Shown here in pieces: positions 1-7,028 of a stretch of DNA of 15,254 nucleotides; within the stretch, counting starts at the first letter, position 1; every line of letters begins with the position of its first letter. The notes beneath the pieces were generated by a model. It had not been told where the DNA came from, made no database searches, and was given only the letters and a program-made list of their open reading frames with translations. The position numbers and the translations under genes were made by a program. Source of the DNA: Cyanobacteria bacterium UBA4641 (GTDB lineage Bacteria; Cyanobacteriota; Vampirovibrionia; Gastranaerophilales; Gastranaerophilaceae). Location of the stretch: positions 1 through 15,254 of the forward strand of contig DHMN01000081.1 in the NCBI GenBank assembly GCA_002405805.1, given 5' to 3'.

Positions 1-84
1 AGAGATTTCGGTTTGTGCAGAATTTGTTTAAGAAAAATGGCTCACCAAGGTTTGTTACCGGGTGTTACAAAAGCAAGCTGGTAG
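1..84 (+). CDS. rpsN: 30S ribosomal protein S14, type Z (C-terminal end only)
   Basis: The window opens inside this gene. Frame 1 gives 27 codons and a TAG, starting RDFGLCRICLRKMA and ending in LLPGVTKASW, which is the classic C-terminus of short zinc-binding S14 (about 61 residues in full). The visible Cys6 and Cys9 (CRIC) are the second half of the four-cysteine zinc knuckle. S14 sits in the head of the small subunit. Its position just before rpsH is the normal spc-operon order (rplE-rpsN-rpsH). The start and the first two cysteines lie upstream of the window. Confidence 0.95.
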   Translation, partial: RDFGLCRICLRKMAHQGLLPGVTKASW

Positions 85-113
85 TTTGCAAGCCAAATTT
101 GTTAATAGAATTA

Positions 114-143
114 AAAAAGAGCGACAGCAATGCCGCTCTTTTT
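114..143 (+). terminator. Rho-independent terminator-like hairpin after rpsN
   Basis: A perfect 10-bp stem, AAAAAGAGCG (114-123) with CGCTCTTTTT (134-143), encloses a 10-nt loop. The U-rich side ends the structure 59 bases after the rpsN stop. It would end or weaken transcription inside what is usually one continuous ribosomal operon, so rpsH would need readthrough or its own promoter. Confidence 0.7.
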
Positions 144-255
144 GTATTATGTTGTTATGAGGAACAACAAGTAGAGCAGAGTGCAAAACGAAGAGAAGTT
201 ATGTTTTTAATGCGACTGCGTGGATTCAAGGTCTCAAATTGAACAAATAGGTCTA

Positions 256-364
256 TGTCATTCTGAACTTGATTCAGAATCTTTTCCATATTAATAAATT
301 AACAAATCTTACTATTGATAAATTCTGATTATTAAAAGGATTCCGAAACGAGTTCGGAATGACA
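256..364. repeat. Pair of 27-bp inverted repeats in the rpsN-rpsH gap
   Basis: Positions 256-282 (beginning TGTCATTCTGAACTTG) and the reverse complement of 338-364 (beginning TGTCATTCCGAACTCG) match at 22 of 27 bases. Each copy is itself an imperfect hairpin (TTCTGAA..TTCAGAA; ATTCCGAA..TTCGGAAT). This is the look of a dispersed intergenic palindromic (REP/BIME-like) repeat. Copy number elsewhere in the genome cannot be seen here. Confidence 0.7.
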
Positions 365-472
365 GATTAGTAACGGAGAAACGTAGTAATCCATTGCAAA
401 CAGAATCCAATTATTAAGGAAAATCAAGAAGGTTTTGTGATGGCTGAAATTTAGCATTTTGTTACATTGTTA

Positions 473-501
473 TTGATTTTTATTGCGTTTCATGATAAAT
501 T
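473..501 (+). promoter_or_regulatory. Possible promoter for rpsH-rplF-rplR
   Basis: TTGATT (473-478), a 17-bp spacer and TAAATT (496-501) make a weak sigma-70-type match. A promoter in the 583-bp rpsN-rpsH gap is expected because of the terminator at 114-143. Apart from this, the 27-bp inverted repeats and small hairpins such as TCCGA..TCGGA near 580-594, I see no gene between 85 and 667. Confidence 0.3.
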
Positions 502-667
502 ACTCTTGTCAGACTGTTGAAAGAAGCCTGCGTTTGTTGGGCACAGTTAATTCAATAAGTGACGAGTAGATGGAAACTCCGAGAGGATTCGGAAATATAA
601 TAAGTGAGTGCGCTCATTTTGTATTCAAGGAATTTCGGAAGTCCGCAATCAGTAAAGGAAGAAAATT

Positions 668-1066
668 ATGGCAATGACAGATCCTATAGCAGATATGCTA
701 ACAAGAATCAGAAACGCTAACACAGTTAAGCGCGAAACAGTTAATGTACCGGCTTCAAAATTGAAAATTGAATTGGCAAAACTTTTGAAAGCTGAAGGTT
801 TTATCGCTGATTACGAAGTTAAAGAAGAAGGCAAATTCAAAGTTATCACTATCACTTTGAAATATGATGCTGCCGGCAAACCTGTAATTACAAAATTAGA
901 AAGAATTTCTAAACCAGGTTTGAGACATTACTCAAAAGCTAAAAACTTACAAAAAGTTTTAGGCGGTATGGGTGTTGCAATTGTTTCAACTCCAAAAGGC
1001 TTGCTAACTGACAGAAAAGCTAGAAAAGAAAATGTTGGTGGCGAAGTTCTTTGTTATGTTTACTAA
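668..1066 (+). CDS. rpsH: 30S ribosomal protein S8
   Basis: This 132-residue protein has the usual S8 length. It begins MAMTDPIADMLTRIRNA, and its C-terminus carries the S8 signature STPKGLLTDRKAR followed by GGEVLCYVY. S8 binds 16S rRNA helix 21 in the platform of the small subunit, and in many bacteria it also represses spc-operon translation. AAAGGAAG lies about 8 bases before the ATG at 668, which supports this start over the in-frame ATG two codons later. It follows rpsN and precedes rplF in conserved order, but with long spacers on both sides. Confidence 0.98.
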   Translation: MAMTDPIADMLTRIRNANTVKRETVNVPASKLKIELAKLLKAEGFIADYEVKEEGKFKVITITLKYDAAGKPVITKLERISKPGLRHYSKAKNLQKVLGGMGVAIVSTPKGLLTDRKARKENVGGEVLCYVY

Positions 1067-1220
1067 TCAGATGGCAAGAAGGCTGGAGGGCGTGAGGTCA
1101 GGCTTTTTAAATTTTAAATAGCTTGCCTTCCTGACATCCTGACGTCTTGTCTTCATTCTTGAGTGTAATTGGTAGAAAGGCTCAAGGTAGTTCACAATAT
1201 ACCATAAGGAGAAATTAAAA
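1067..1220 (+). repeat. Hairpin-forming spacer between rpsH and rplF
   Basis: These 154 bases contain overlapping inverted repeats. GGCAAG (1073-1078) pairs with CTTGCC (1122-1127), GAAGGC (1078-1083) with GCCTTC (1125-1130), and GTCAGG (1097-1102) with either of two CCTGAC copies (1130-1135, 1138-1143). The structures are mutually exclusive, so the leader of rplF could switch between folds. No open reading frame is evident. rplF has its own Shine-Dalgarno sequence at the end of the spacer. Confidence 0.6.
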
Positions 1221-1760
1221 ATGTCAAGAATTGGTAAAAAACCTGTAGAAATTCCTCAAGGTGTTGAGGTTAAAATCGAAGGACAAGTTGTTACAGCAAA
1301 AGGACCTTTGGGTACTGAAGTTGTAAACGTACGTCCTGAAATTGCAGTTAAATTAGAAGATAACCATGTTGTATTGTCAAAAGTTGGTACAACTCGTGAA
1401 ACTGATGCTTTGTACGGTTTGTCAAGAACATTAGTTGCAAATGCTATTCACGGTGTTAAAGAAGGCTTTGTGAAAAAACTTGAAATCAACGGTGTTGGTT
1501 ACAGAGCACAAATGCAAGGTACAACTTTGAATATGGCTTTGGGTTATTCTCACCCTGTTGATATCGTTCCACCGGAAGGTATCACAATTTCTGTAGAAGC
1601 TAACACAAAAATCACTGTTAAAGGTTCTAACAAACAAACAGTTGGTGACGTTGCAGCTTTGATTCGTTCTAAGCGTAAACCTGAAGTATACAAAGGCAAA
1701 GGTGTTAAATACGAAGGCGAATACATCAGACGTAAAGCTGGTAAAGCCGGCAAAAAATAG
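1221..1760 (+). CDS. rplF: 50S ribosomal protein L6
   Basis: This 179-residue protein has normal L6 length. The N-terminus MSRIGKKPVEIPQGVEV and the C-terminal signature region ending RKPEVYKGKGVKYEGEYIRR are typical. L6 has two similar alpha/beta domains and sits near the GTPase centre of the large subunit. AAGGAG (1206-1211) lies 9 bases before the ATG, a good ribosome binding site. It keeps its conserved place between rpsH and rplR. Confidence 0.98.
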   Translation: MSRIGKKPVEIPQGVEVKIEGQVVTAKGPLGTEVVNVRPEIAVKLEDNHVVLSKVGTTRETDALYGLSRTLVANAIHGVKEGFVKKLEINGVGYRAQMQGTTLNMALGYSHPVDIVPPEGITISVEANTKITVKGSNKQTVGDVAALIRSKRKPEVYKGKGVKYEGEYIRRKAGKAGKK

Positions 1761-2052
1761 GGCGCAAAGCCGATGTGACGTCCGGAGTCGGTTTGCGGGA
1801 GCAAAGCGAGCAGGGACGGAACATAATAATATCGTCGTTACGAACGGAGCGAAAGCGAAGAGAGTGGAGCAATCTATGATTGCACAGACGATGAAGGTAG
1901 CTGTTAGCGAACGTAGTGAGCATTACAGATACCTTATGCTAAATATATTTTGGCAACCAATGGCACAGTGTGCCTAACAATACAAAAATAAGCCCATATA
2001 AACTCTTAGAGTGGTTCTTTAAGCAAGTTTGGGTGATGAAAGGATAATTAAA
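1761..2052 (+). repeat. Palindrome-rich spacer between rplF and rplR
   Basis: This 292-bp gap has no convincing gene. It is purine-rich on the plus strand, with repeated GAGCGAAAGCGAAG-like words (for example 1798-1812, 1847-1870 and 1906-1920). It holds a perfect hairpin GCAATC-TAT-GATTGC (1869-1883) and an imperfect one with arms GGTAGCTGTTAG and CATTACAGATACC (1896-1933). The composition is clearly unlike the adjacent coding DNA, which suggests an inserted intergenic repeat element. Confidence 0.55.
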
Positions 2053-2421
2053 ATGATTAAACAAAAAGAAAGAAAACCATTAGTACAAAAAAGACACAAA
2101 TCAATCAGAGTTAAAGTTTCAGGTACTGCTGAATTTCCTAGATTGGCTGTATACAGAAGTACAAAACACATCTATGCTCAATTGATTGATGATGAAAACC
2201 ATGTAACATTGACATCAGCATCTTCAAATGACAAAGATTTGAAAGAAAAATTAGCTCACGGTGGTAACATTGAAGCTGCTAAAGTTGTTGGTGAAGCTAT
2301 CGCTCAAAAAGCTAAAAAAGCTGGTGTTGAATGTGTTGTATTCGATAGAGGCGGATTCTTGTATCACGGTAGAATCGCAGCTTTGGCTGACGCAGCTAGA
2401 GAAGCTGGTTTGATGTTCTAA
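2053..2421 (+). CDS. rplR: 50S ribosomal protein L18
   Basis: Starting at the ATG at 2053 gives 122 residues, the usual L18 length. GAAAGGA (2038-2044) is a suitable ribosome binding site for it. The upstream in-frame TTG at 2029 would add eight residues without support. The family pattern is clear: a basic N-terminus, then KVSGTAEFPRLAVYRSTKHI and a C-terminus with VVFDRGGFLYHGRIAALADAAREAG. L18 binds 5S rRNA in the central protuberance. It is the last gene of this ribosomal block. Confidence 0.97.
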   Translation: MIKQKERKPLVQKRHKSIRVKVSGTAEFPRLAVYRSTKHIYAQLIDDENHVTLTSASSNDKDLKEKLAHGGNIEAAKVVGEAIAQKAKKAGVECVVFDRGGFLYHGRIAALADAAREAGLMF

Positions 2422-2443
2422 TTTTTAGAATAACAAATTATAT

Positions 2444-2486
2444 AAGAAGTGGCGCCGATTACATTTTGTAATCGGCGCCTTCTTTA
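2444..2486. terminator. Strong terminator after rplR, possibly bidirectional
   Basis: GGCGCCGATTACA (2451-2463) pairs perfectly with TGTAATCGGCGCC (2467-2479) around a 3-nt loop. An outer AAGAAG..TTCTT extension is separated by one bulged base and followed by T-rich sequence. It lies 29 bases after rplR and just before the 3' end of trmFO on the opposite strand, so it can serve both. It closes the ribosomal block where rpsE would be expected. Confidence 0.9.
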
Positions 2487-2496
2487 TTTAAAAATA

Positions 2497-3804
2497 TTAT
2501 TTGACAAGATAACATTTCAAAGACTCAAGCGCCCTATTTGCCATCAATTCACCTTTTAACTTTTTGTTTTTTCTTTCTTTTTTCGGCAATTCAACAGGCG
2601 GAACAATTCCCCAGTTTGAATTTATAGGTTGGAAGTTTGTATGTTCAGGATTTGTAATGTAGTGAGTCAAAGCACCAAGCATTGTGTCGGTTGGAAGTTC
2701 TAATAACGGCTCGTTATTTAATAATCTTGCCATGTTTAACCCAGCCAAAAGTCCTGATGCAATAGATTCTGTGTAACCTTCTGTCCCTGTGATTTGACCT
2801 GCAAAGAACAAATCTTTTCGCTCACGAGTTTGTAGGGTTGGATTAAGTAAGTTTGGAGAGTTTATGAAGGTGTTTCTGTGCATAACTCCATATCTTACAA
2901 TACTAACGCTTTCTAACCCTGGGATAGATTGTAGCAATTCCTTTTGTGCGCCCCACTTCAAATTTGTCTGGAAACCAACCAAATTAAATAATGTTTTTGC
3001 CGAATTGTCTTGTCGAAGTTGTACAACGGCATAATTTTTTTCGTTTGTGCGTTTGTCAATTAATCCTACAGGTTTCATCGGCCCAAAGCGCAAAGTGTCT
3101 ACACCGCGAGATGCTAAAACTTCAATCGGCAAACAGCTTTCAAAAAATTTAGCACCTTTTTCAAAGTCATGCTGTTCTATTCGAGGAGCGTTTGTCAAAA
3201 TATTGTAAAATTTTTCATACTGTTCTTGATTCATTGGACAGTTGATATATGATGCCTCTCCTTTGTCGTAGCGACTTGCCCAAAACGCAATATCAAAATT
3301 TATGCTGTCTTTTTCAATGATTGGTGCAATTGCATCAAAAAAGTGCAGATATTCACTTTTTGTAAAATCTTTAATCGCATCGGTGAACTTTGAACTTGTC
3401 AATGGCCCGGATGCGATAATAGTCGGAGTTTGCGGAATTTCTGTAACTTCTTCTCTTATCAGATTAATATTTGGGTTTTGCTCAATCTTTTTTGTTACGG
3501 TTTGAGAAAATTTGTGTCTGTCGATTGCTAATGCGTTTCCTGCCGGAACTTGACATTCTTTTGCAATTTCTATCAATTCTCCGCCAAGCAATTCCATTTC
3601 ATGCTTTAATAAACCACTGCCATTTGTGATGTCATAAGAGCCAAGACTGTTTGAACATACAAATTCCGCACAATCTTCTGTTGTGTGTGCTCCGGTTTTT
3701 GTCACCGGTCTCATTTCATATAAATTAACTTTAAACCCATGTTTTGCAAGTTGTAATGCCGCCTCAGAACCGGCAAGCCCTGCACCGATAATATTAACTT
3801 CCAT
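2497..3804 (-). CDS. trmFO: tRNA m5U54 methyltransferase, folate/FAD-dependent (TrmFO)
   Basis: This 435-residue flavoprotein makes 5-methyluridine at position 54 of tRNA, using methylenetetrahydrofolate as carbon donor. The N-terminal dinucleotide-binding motif GAGLAGSE (7-14) binds FAD. The two cysteines expected at the active site are present: Cys50 in FVCSNSLGS and Cys224 in ESCLPIEVLASRG. A second flavin motif FAGQITGTEGYTES lies at 334-347. Length and motifs match the family and separate it from GidA/MnmG. There is no well-spaced Shine-Dalgarno sequence. A promoter placed so that transcription would begin at or next to the ATG suggests a leaderless mRNA. It is a single gene flanked by the rplR terminator and a divergent gene. 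Confidence 0.96.
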   Translation of the reverse strand: MEVNIIGAGLAGSEAALQLAKHGFKVNLYEMRPVTKTGAHTTEDCAEFVCSNSLGSYDITNGSGLLKHEMELLGGELIEIAKECQVPAGNALAIDRHKFSQTVTKKIEQNPNINLIREEVTEIPQTPTIIASGPLTSSKFTDAIKDFTKSEYLHFFDAIAPIIEKDSINFDIAFWASRYDKGEASYINCPMNQEQYEKFYNILTNAPRIEQHDFEKGAKFFESCLPIEVLASRGVDTLRFGPMKPVGLIDKRTNEKNYAVVQLRQDNSAKTLFNLVGFQTNLKWGAQKELLQSIPGLESVSIVRYGVMHRNTFINSPNLLNPTLQTRERKDLFFAGQITGTEGYTESIASGLLAGLNMARLLNNEPLLELPTDTMLGALTHYITNPEHTNFQPINSNWGIVPPVELPKKERKNKKLKGELMANRALESLKCYLVK

Positions 3805-3810
3805 TCCTGT

Positions 3811-3839
3811 AGTTTACCTGAGATATAAAAGGGTGTCAA
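3811..3839 (-). promoter_or_regulatory. Promoter of trmFO
   Basis: Read on the minus strand, a consensus TTGACA (3839-3834), a 17-bp spacer and TAAACT (3816-3811) form a good sigma-70-type promoter. The predicted start lies about 7 bases past the -10 box, near 3804, which is the A of the trmFO ATG. Confidence 0.6.
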
Positions 3840-3891
3840 ATCGCGATTATGTACTTATGTTACAAAAATGTTATGATTGTAGTAAAAACTA

Positions 3892-3920
3892 TTGATATTA
3901 ATCTCATGATTAAGTATAAT
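3892..3920 (+). promoter_or_regulatory. Strong promoter of the 704-residue membrane protein gene
   Basis: TTGATA (3892-3897), exactly 17 bp, then a perfect TATAAT (3915-3920). Transcription would start near 3927, leaving an untranslated leader of about 125 bases before the ATG at 4054. It diverges from the trmFO promoter about 50 bp away. Confidence 0.75.
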
Positions 3921-4053
3921 AAGTACACTTGTTCAAGGCTTTTTTTATAGTGTACAATGTAAAAGTTTTGAAACATTACCCAAAAAAAAGGCAATTAAGT
4001 GCGGATTGTTGTTTTTTTTATTGTGTAGAAGATTTATAAATTTAGTAGGGAAA

Positions 4054-6168
4054 ATGTCAGTAAAACCAATAATACCAAGTATAAATTCAAATAATAATAA
4101 TAATGCGAATAATTTAAAGATGCGCTCCTGTTCGGGCATGTCGATGCCACAGAACAAAATGCAAAATCGTGCAAATTCGAATTCTGTATCGTTTCAAGGT
4201 GGCGTAAACCCAATTGTTGGGTTCATGGATTTCATTGATGCAGGCGGTTACGCAGCATCGTTTATTATTCAAGATGGTTTAGGTTTTATTGCTCCACGTG
4301 TAGGAAAAGGCTTGGTACGTGGCGCTCATGACAAAAAAGACGAAAACGGTAATGTTGTTTTAGGCAAAGACGGTAAACCCCAACGTGAATTGAACTGGGC
4401 TTTGGCAAGAAAAGAATTTTTAAGAGAAATTATTACCGGTCCGAGTGCATTCTTAATTCCTTTAGGAATGTTGCATGTTATCAAAAAGAACTTCGGCAGA
4501 GGTAATAATGTAAAATTGAATTATATCGATGGTTTCCAAAAACCGTTCACAGATTTTGCTACAAAATATTCGGAAGAAATCGTAAACGGTAATGCGGATA
4601 AAGGTAAATTCTATAAGAGAATTTTCAAAGATACTATCGAAAGAAGTGTAAATGGTAGTCTTCCTGATGCTGAAAAAATGTCAGCAGACGAAATTACAAA
4701 ATACGCTGAAAGTTTCACAGAAAAACAAATGAAAATTGAAGACATAATGGCTGACAAGTCATTGTCAAAATCTCAACGTAAAGCTAAATTGGCTGAAGTT
4801 GGTTCAGTTGTTGACGATTTCATGAAACTTAAAAAAGGCAAAATCGGTGGTGCTGTTGATGAAATGGCTGTTCAATTCTCTGCCTCAAACGGTAAAATAA
4901 AACATGGTACAATCGGAGAATTGGTCAATGCGATGTCAGACTACTTTGATGATGCTGTAAAAACTGCTCACAAGGCTATCAAAGACAAAGTTTCAGCAGA
5001 AGAACTTGAAAGGGTTATCAAATCATATACTAACCGCAAAATGGGTTCAAGAATTCTGACCAACTTGGGTATTTTCGGTACAGTTGCTGCTTTCTATACT
5101 CAAATCCCTAAATTGTATAATATGGGTCAAAAAGGTAACCCTGCCGCAGCCGGTTCTGAACAACAAAAAGACTCAGCAGCTCCACAAATAGGCAATGTTC
5201 CAAGCGTAGATAAAACTCAAGCAAAAGCTAACGACGGCAAAAACGGTGTTGCATTCACAGGTTTGTCAGGTTTCTTAGAAAAAACAGGTGAAAAAGTATT
5301 TAACGGTTCAAAGGCTAAAAAAGTTTCAGATATCTTTGAATTAAACGGCCCTGTAATGTCAGCCAATGCAATGACAACTTTGTTGTTTGGTTTCTGTATT
5401 CCACCTAGACTTTCTAATGCTAAAGATAAATACGAATATGGTGAGGTTGTTGTTCGTGATATGACAGCATTTACAGCGTTGTTGTTCGGAGCAAAAGCTT
5501 TAGCAAGATTATGTTCAGATGGATTTACAAAAATCACAGGTTTGGCGTTGAACAAAAAGAATATGGAAGGTCATAACGGATTCCACAAAGTAATTGATTA
5601 CTTGAATCCAAACGACACTCACCATAGTGTACTTTCAACAAAACAATTGGTATCAAAATACACTAATATTGAAGATTATAAAGGCGGTATAAACGGCTTT
5701 ATGGACTTCATTGAGGGTAGTGGCGGTGATGTTAAAAAAGCTATGAACTGTGATAAGAAGGTTCGCAGTGCGGTTGAAGAAATCTTGAAGAATTTCAATA
5801 ACAAGACATTTGCTGATGCAACTTCAAAAGAAATCAAGGCTGCATTGAAATCTGCTCACGCTGAAAATGGTGATTTAATAAAGAAATTCTACAAGTTATT
5901 TGATGCAAATAATGGTTTGTTGAACAAGGCTAGAACTTGCAACTCAACATTTGGTTTTGTTTCAACAATTCTGTTAATCCCAGGTTTGATTATTGCACTT
6001 GGCGAATTCTGTGAAAGAATGACCGATAAACGTTCTAAGAAGGATTTGGCAGCCGCTGAAAAATCTGGAAATATTAAAAAGGCTAATGAGGCAGAAAAAT
6101 ATTTAGAACGCAGATTTCAAACAAATGCTCCATCTATGGCAGGTTTCTTAGGAAATGGCGTAAGATAA
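4054..6168 (+). CDS. Large multi-helix membrane protein of unknown function with VSFQGG motif
   Basis: I chose the ATG at 4054 (704 residues). The upstream in-frame TTG at 4006 would add a non-conserved hydrophobic stretch. The N-terminus is low-complexity and Asn-rich (NSNNNNNANN at 11-20), followed by VSFQGG (45-50). Hydrophobic segments are seen near 126-146, 333-353, 434-453, 465-487 and 632-652. Between them lie long, charged, Lys-rich, probably helical regions (about 150-330 and 500-630). There is no signal peptide at the very N-terminus. I do not recognise an enzymatic or transport domain. From memory, and not tested here, short VSFQG-like motifs near the N-terminus recur in many Gastranaerophilales proteins, so this may be a lineage-specific family. 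It has its own promoter and terminator and so appears monocistronic. Confidence 0.85.
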   Translation: MSVKPIIPSINSNNNNNANNLKMRSCSGMSMPQNKMQNRANSNSVSFQGGVNPIVGFMDFIDAGGYAASFIIQDGLGFIAPRVGKGLVRGAHDKKDENGNVVLGKDGKPQRELNWALARKEFLREIITGPSAFLIPLGMLHVIKKNFGRGNNVKLNYIDGFQKPFTDFATKYSEEIVNGNADKGKFYKRIFKDTIERSVNGSLPDAEKMSADEITKYAESFTEKQMKIEDIMADKSLSKSQRKAKLAEVGSVVDDFMKLKKGKIGGAVDEMAVQFSASNGKIKHGTIGELVNAMSDYFDDAVKTAHKAIKDKVSAEELERVIKSYTNRKMGSRILTNLGIFGTVAAFYTQIPKLYNMGQKGNPAAAGSEQQKDSAAPQIGNVPSVDKTQAKANDGKNGVAFTGLSGFLEKTGEKVFNGSKAKKVSDIFELNGPVMSANAMTTLLFGFCIPPRLSNAKDKYEYGEVVVRDMTAFTALLFGAKALARLCSDGFTKITGLALNKKNMEGHNGFHKVIDYLNPNDTHHSVLSTKQLVSKYTNIEDYKGGINGFMDFIEGSGGDVKKAMNCDKKVRSAVEEILKNFNNKTFADATSKEIKAALKSAHAENGDLIKKFYKLFDANNGLLNKARTCNSTFGFVSTILLIPGLIIALGEFCERMTDKRSKKDLAAAEKSGNIKKANEAEKYLERRFQTNAPSMAGFLGNGVR

Positions 6169-6192
6169 TTTGAAAAAGTTTTAAATACAAAT

Positions 6193-6232
6193 GAAGATGG
6201 CGGAGAAATTTATTTCTCCGCCATCTTCTTAT
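6193..6232. terminator. Hairpin terminator between convergent genes
   Basis: GAAGATGGCGGAGAAA (6193-6208) pairs perfectly over 16 bp with 6213-6228 around a TTTA loop. It lies 24 bases past the membrane-protein stop and 26 bases past the end of the minus-strand DUF1858 gene. The U-tract is short (TCTTAT), but stem strength and position support a shared terminator. Confidence 0.75.
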
Positions 6233-6254
6233 ATCCTATTAACATTTTGGGGAA

Positions 6255-6467
6255 CTAACCTTCTACAGCTTCAATCAATTTGTTGATATCATCAACCATT
6301 GCATCAGGGTCGTAGCCGTGAACTTTAGCACCTGCTTCAAGGTTTTCAAATCTTGCAGCAGCGCAACCTAAGCAACCTAAACCGTATCTGTGGAAAACTT
6401 CAATACTTTCAGGGTGTTTTTGTGCAATTTCCATAATATTCATTTCTTTAGTAACTTTTTCTACCAT
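6255..6467 (-). CDS. DUF1858 / redox-disulfide domain protein
   Basis: This 70-residue protein consists of one DUF1858-type domain. The N-terminal MNIMEIAQKHPESIEVFHRYGL is followed by a CLGC motif (Cys32, Cys35) and AAARFENLEAGAKVHGYD. The family is known as a stand-alone or fused helical domain whose CxxC pair is thought to act in redox or metal handling. It is often found near hybrid-cluster proteins and anaerobic metabolism genes. The start is firm: AAGGAG lies 7-8 bases before the ATG on the minus strand. No redox partner gene is adjacent. A TATAAT box within the palindromic region at 6512-6517 is its likely -10. Confidence 0.88.
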   Translation of the reverse strand: MVEKVTKEMNIMEIAQKHPESIEVFHRYGLGCLGCAAARFENLEAGAKVHGYDPDAMVDDINKLIEAVEG

Positions 6468-6512
6468 GTCATTATCTCCTTTTTGACTTTTTCCTAATTT
6501 CCATTAAAAACA

Positions 6513-6541
6513 TTATACACAAAAAAGAAGGAAGTGTATAA
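6513..6541. promoter_or_regulatory. Palindrome between divergent small genes, possible operator
   Basis: TTATACAC (6513-6520) and GTGTATAA (6534-6541) form perfect 8-bp arms 21 bp apart centre to centre, about two helical turns. The left arm overlaps a minus-strand TATAAT (6517-6512) suited to the DUF1858 gene. The right arm abuts the ATG at 6544. A dimeric regulator could control both genes. The regulator is unknown. Confidence 0.45.
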
Positions 6542-6543
6542 CT

Positions 6544-6705
6544 ATGGAATTGTTGAAATTTTTTATTAAAGATGAAGTTCCTGCAGTGGGGCTCACAAGA
6601 TTTAGAGACAAAAAAGATTTGTATAATGGCTATGAGCAGCCAAGATTGAATTTCCAACGCAAAGTTTTTAAACCGAATTACAGTAATAATTTCTTTTTAT
6701 TGTAA
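6544..6705 (+). CDS. Small protein, 53 residues, unknown function
   Basis: An open frame with ATG at 6544 and TAA at 6703 encodes MELLKFFIKDEVPAVGLTRF and a basic, aromatic C-terminal half rich in Tyr, Phe, Asn and Arg. GAAGGAAG (6527-6534) lies 9 bases before the ATG as a ribosome binding site. The opposite-strand frame over the same bases has no ribosome binding site and an implausible composition. No signal peptide, membrane segment or known motif is visible. It diverges from the DUF1858 gene across the palindrome. I regard it as probably real. Confidence 0.55.
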   Translation: MELLKFFIKDEVPAVGLTRFRDKKDLYNGYEQPRLNFQRKVFKPNYSNNFFLL

Positions 6706-6750
6706 TTCAAGTTAATATTTCTTAATAACCCCCTGTAAATTAATCAATTT

Positions 6751-6779
6751 TTGTCTGAAAATATACTTAAATATATTGT
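6751..6779 (+). promoter_or_regulatory. Promoter for the small gene at 6801
   Basis: TTGTCT (6751-6756), 17 bp, TATTGT (6774-6779). The predicted transcription start near 6786 lies almost on the ATG at 6789. That favours the downstream ATG at 6801, which has its own GAGGA, as the real start. Confidence 0.5.
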
Positions 6780-6800
6780 AAGGGAAAAATGAGGACGACT

Positions 6801-7028
6801 ATGGGCGTTGATTTAGGGAAAAATTTATTAGCACTATTAGGCTCAACAGGCAGAACTCAAGCTGTTGCTGCTCATACAGTTGCTCGTACACAAGCTCCGA
6901 AAGCTGCATTTAAAACTGCAGGTTATACTTCAATTCCTTATGAAAGAGCACCGCAGGTTTTGGATACAGTTCCTACAGAAGGCTTGCTTGCAGGTTATTC
7001 TACCCCAAAACATGTTTGGGTAGCTTAG
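6801..7028 (+). CDS. Small protein, 75 residues, unknown function
   Basis: GAGGA (6791-6795) lies 5 bases before the ATG at 6801, so I prefer that start over the ATG four codons earlier at 6789. The protein begins MGVDLGKNLLALLGSTGR. The middle is Ala/Thr-rich with several Arg and Lys, and the C-terminus ends TPKHVWVA. It has no cysteines, no clear membrane helix and no motif I recognise. Its TAG stop (7026-7028) overlaps the TAA stop of the convergent gene on the other strand, and there is no terminator between them. Coding status is supported by the ribosome binding site, the promoter and balanced codon use. Confidence 0.6.
   Translation: MGVDLGKNLLALLGSTGRTQAVAAHTVARTQAPKAAFKTAGYTSIPYERAPQVLDTVPTEGLLAGYSTPKHVWVA

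Noticed and set aside
15..242. Plus-strand frame of 75 codons at the window start
   Set aside because: It overlaps the rpsN end in another frame and runs through the terminator hairpin. No ribosome binding site.
1702..1977. Plus-strand frame across the end of rplF and the spacer
   Set aside because: It overlaps rplF out of frame and covers palindromic spacer DNA. Composition is not protein-like.
5217..5555. Minus-strand 112-codon frame inside the 704-residue gene
   Set aside because: A shadow of a well-supported plus-strand gene.
6472..6657. Minus-strand 61-codon frame opposite the 53-codon gene
   Set aside because: No ribosome binding site and an unlikely Cys/Phe/Ile-rich composition. The plus-strand frame is better supported.
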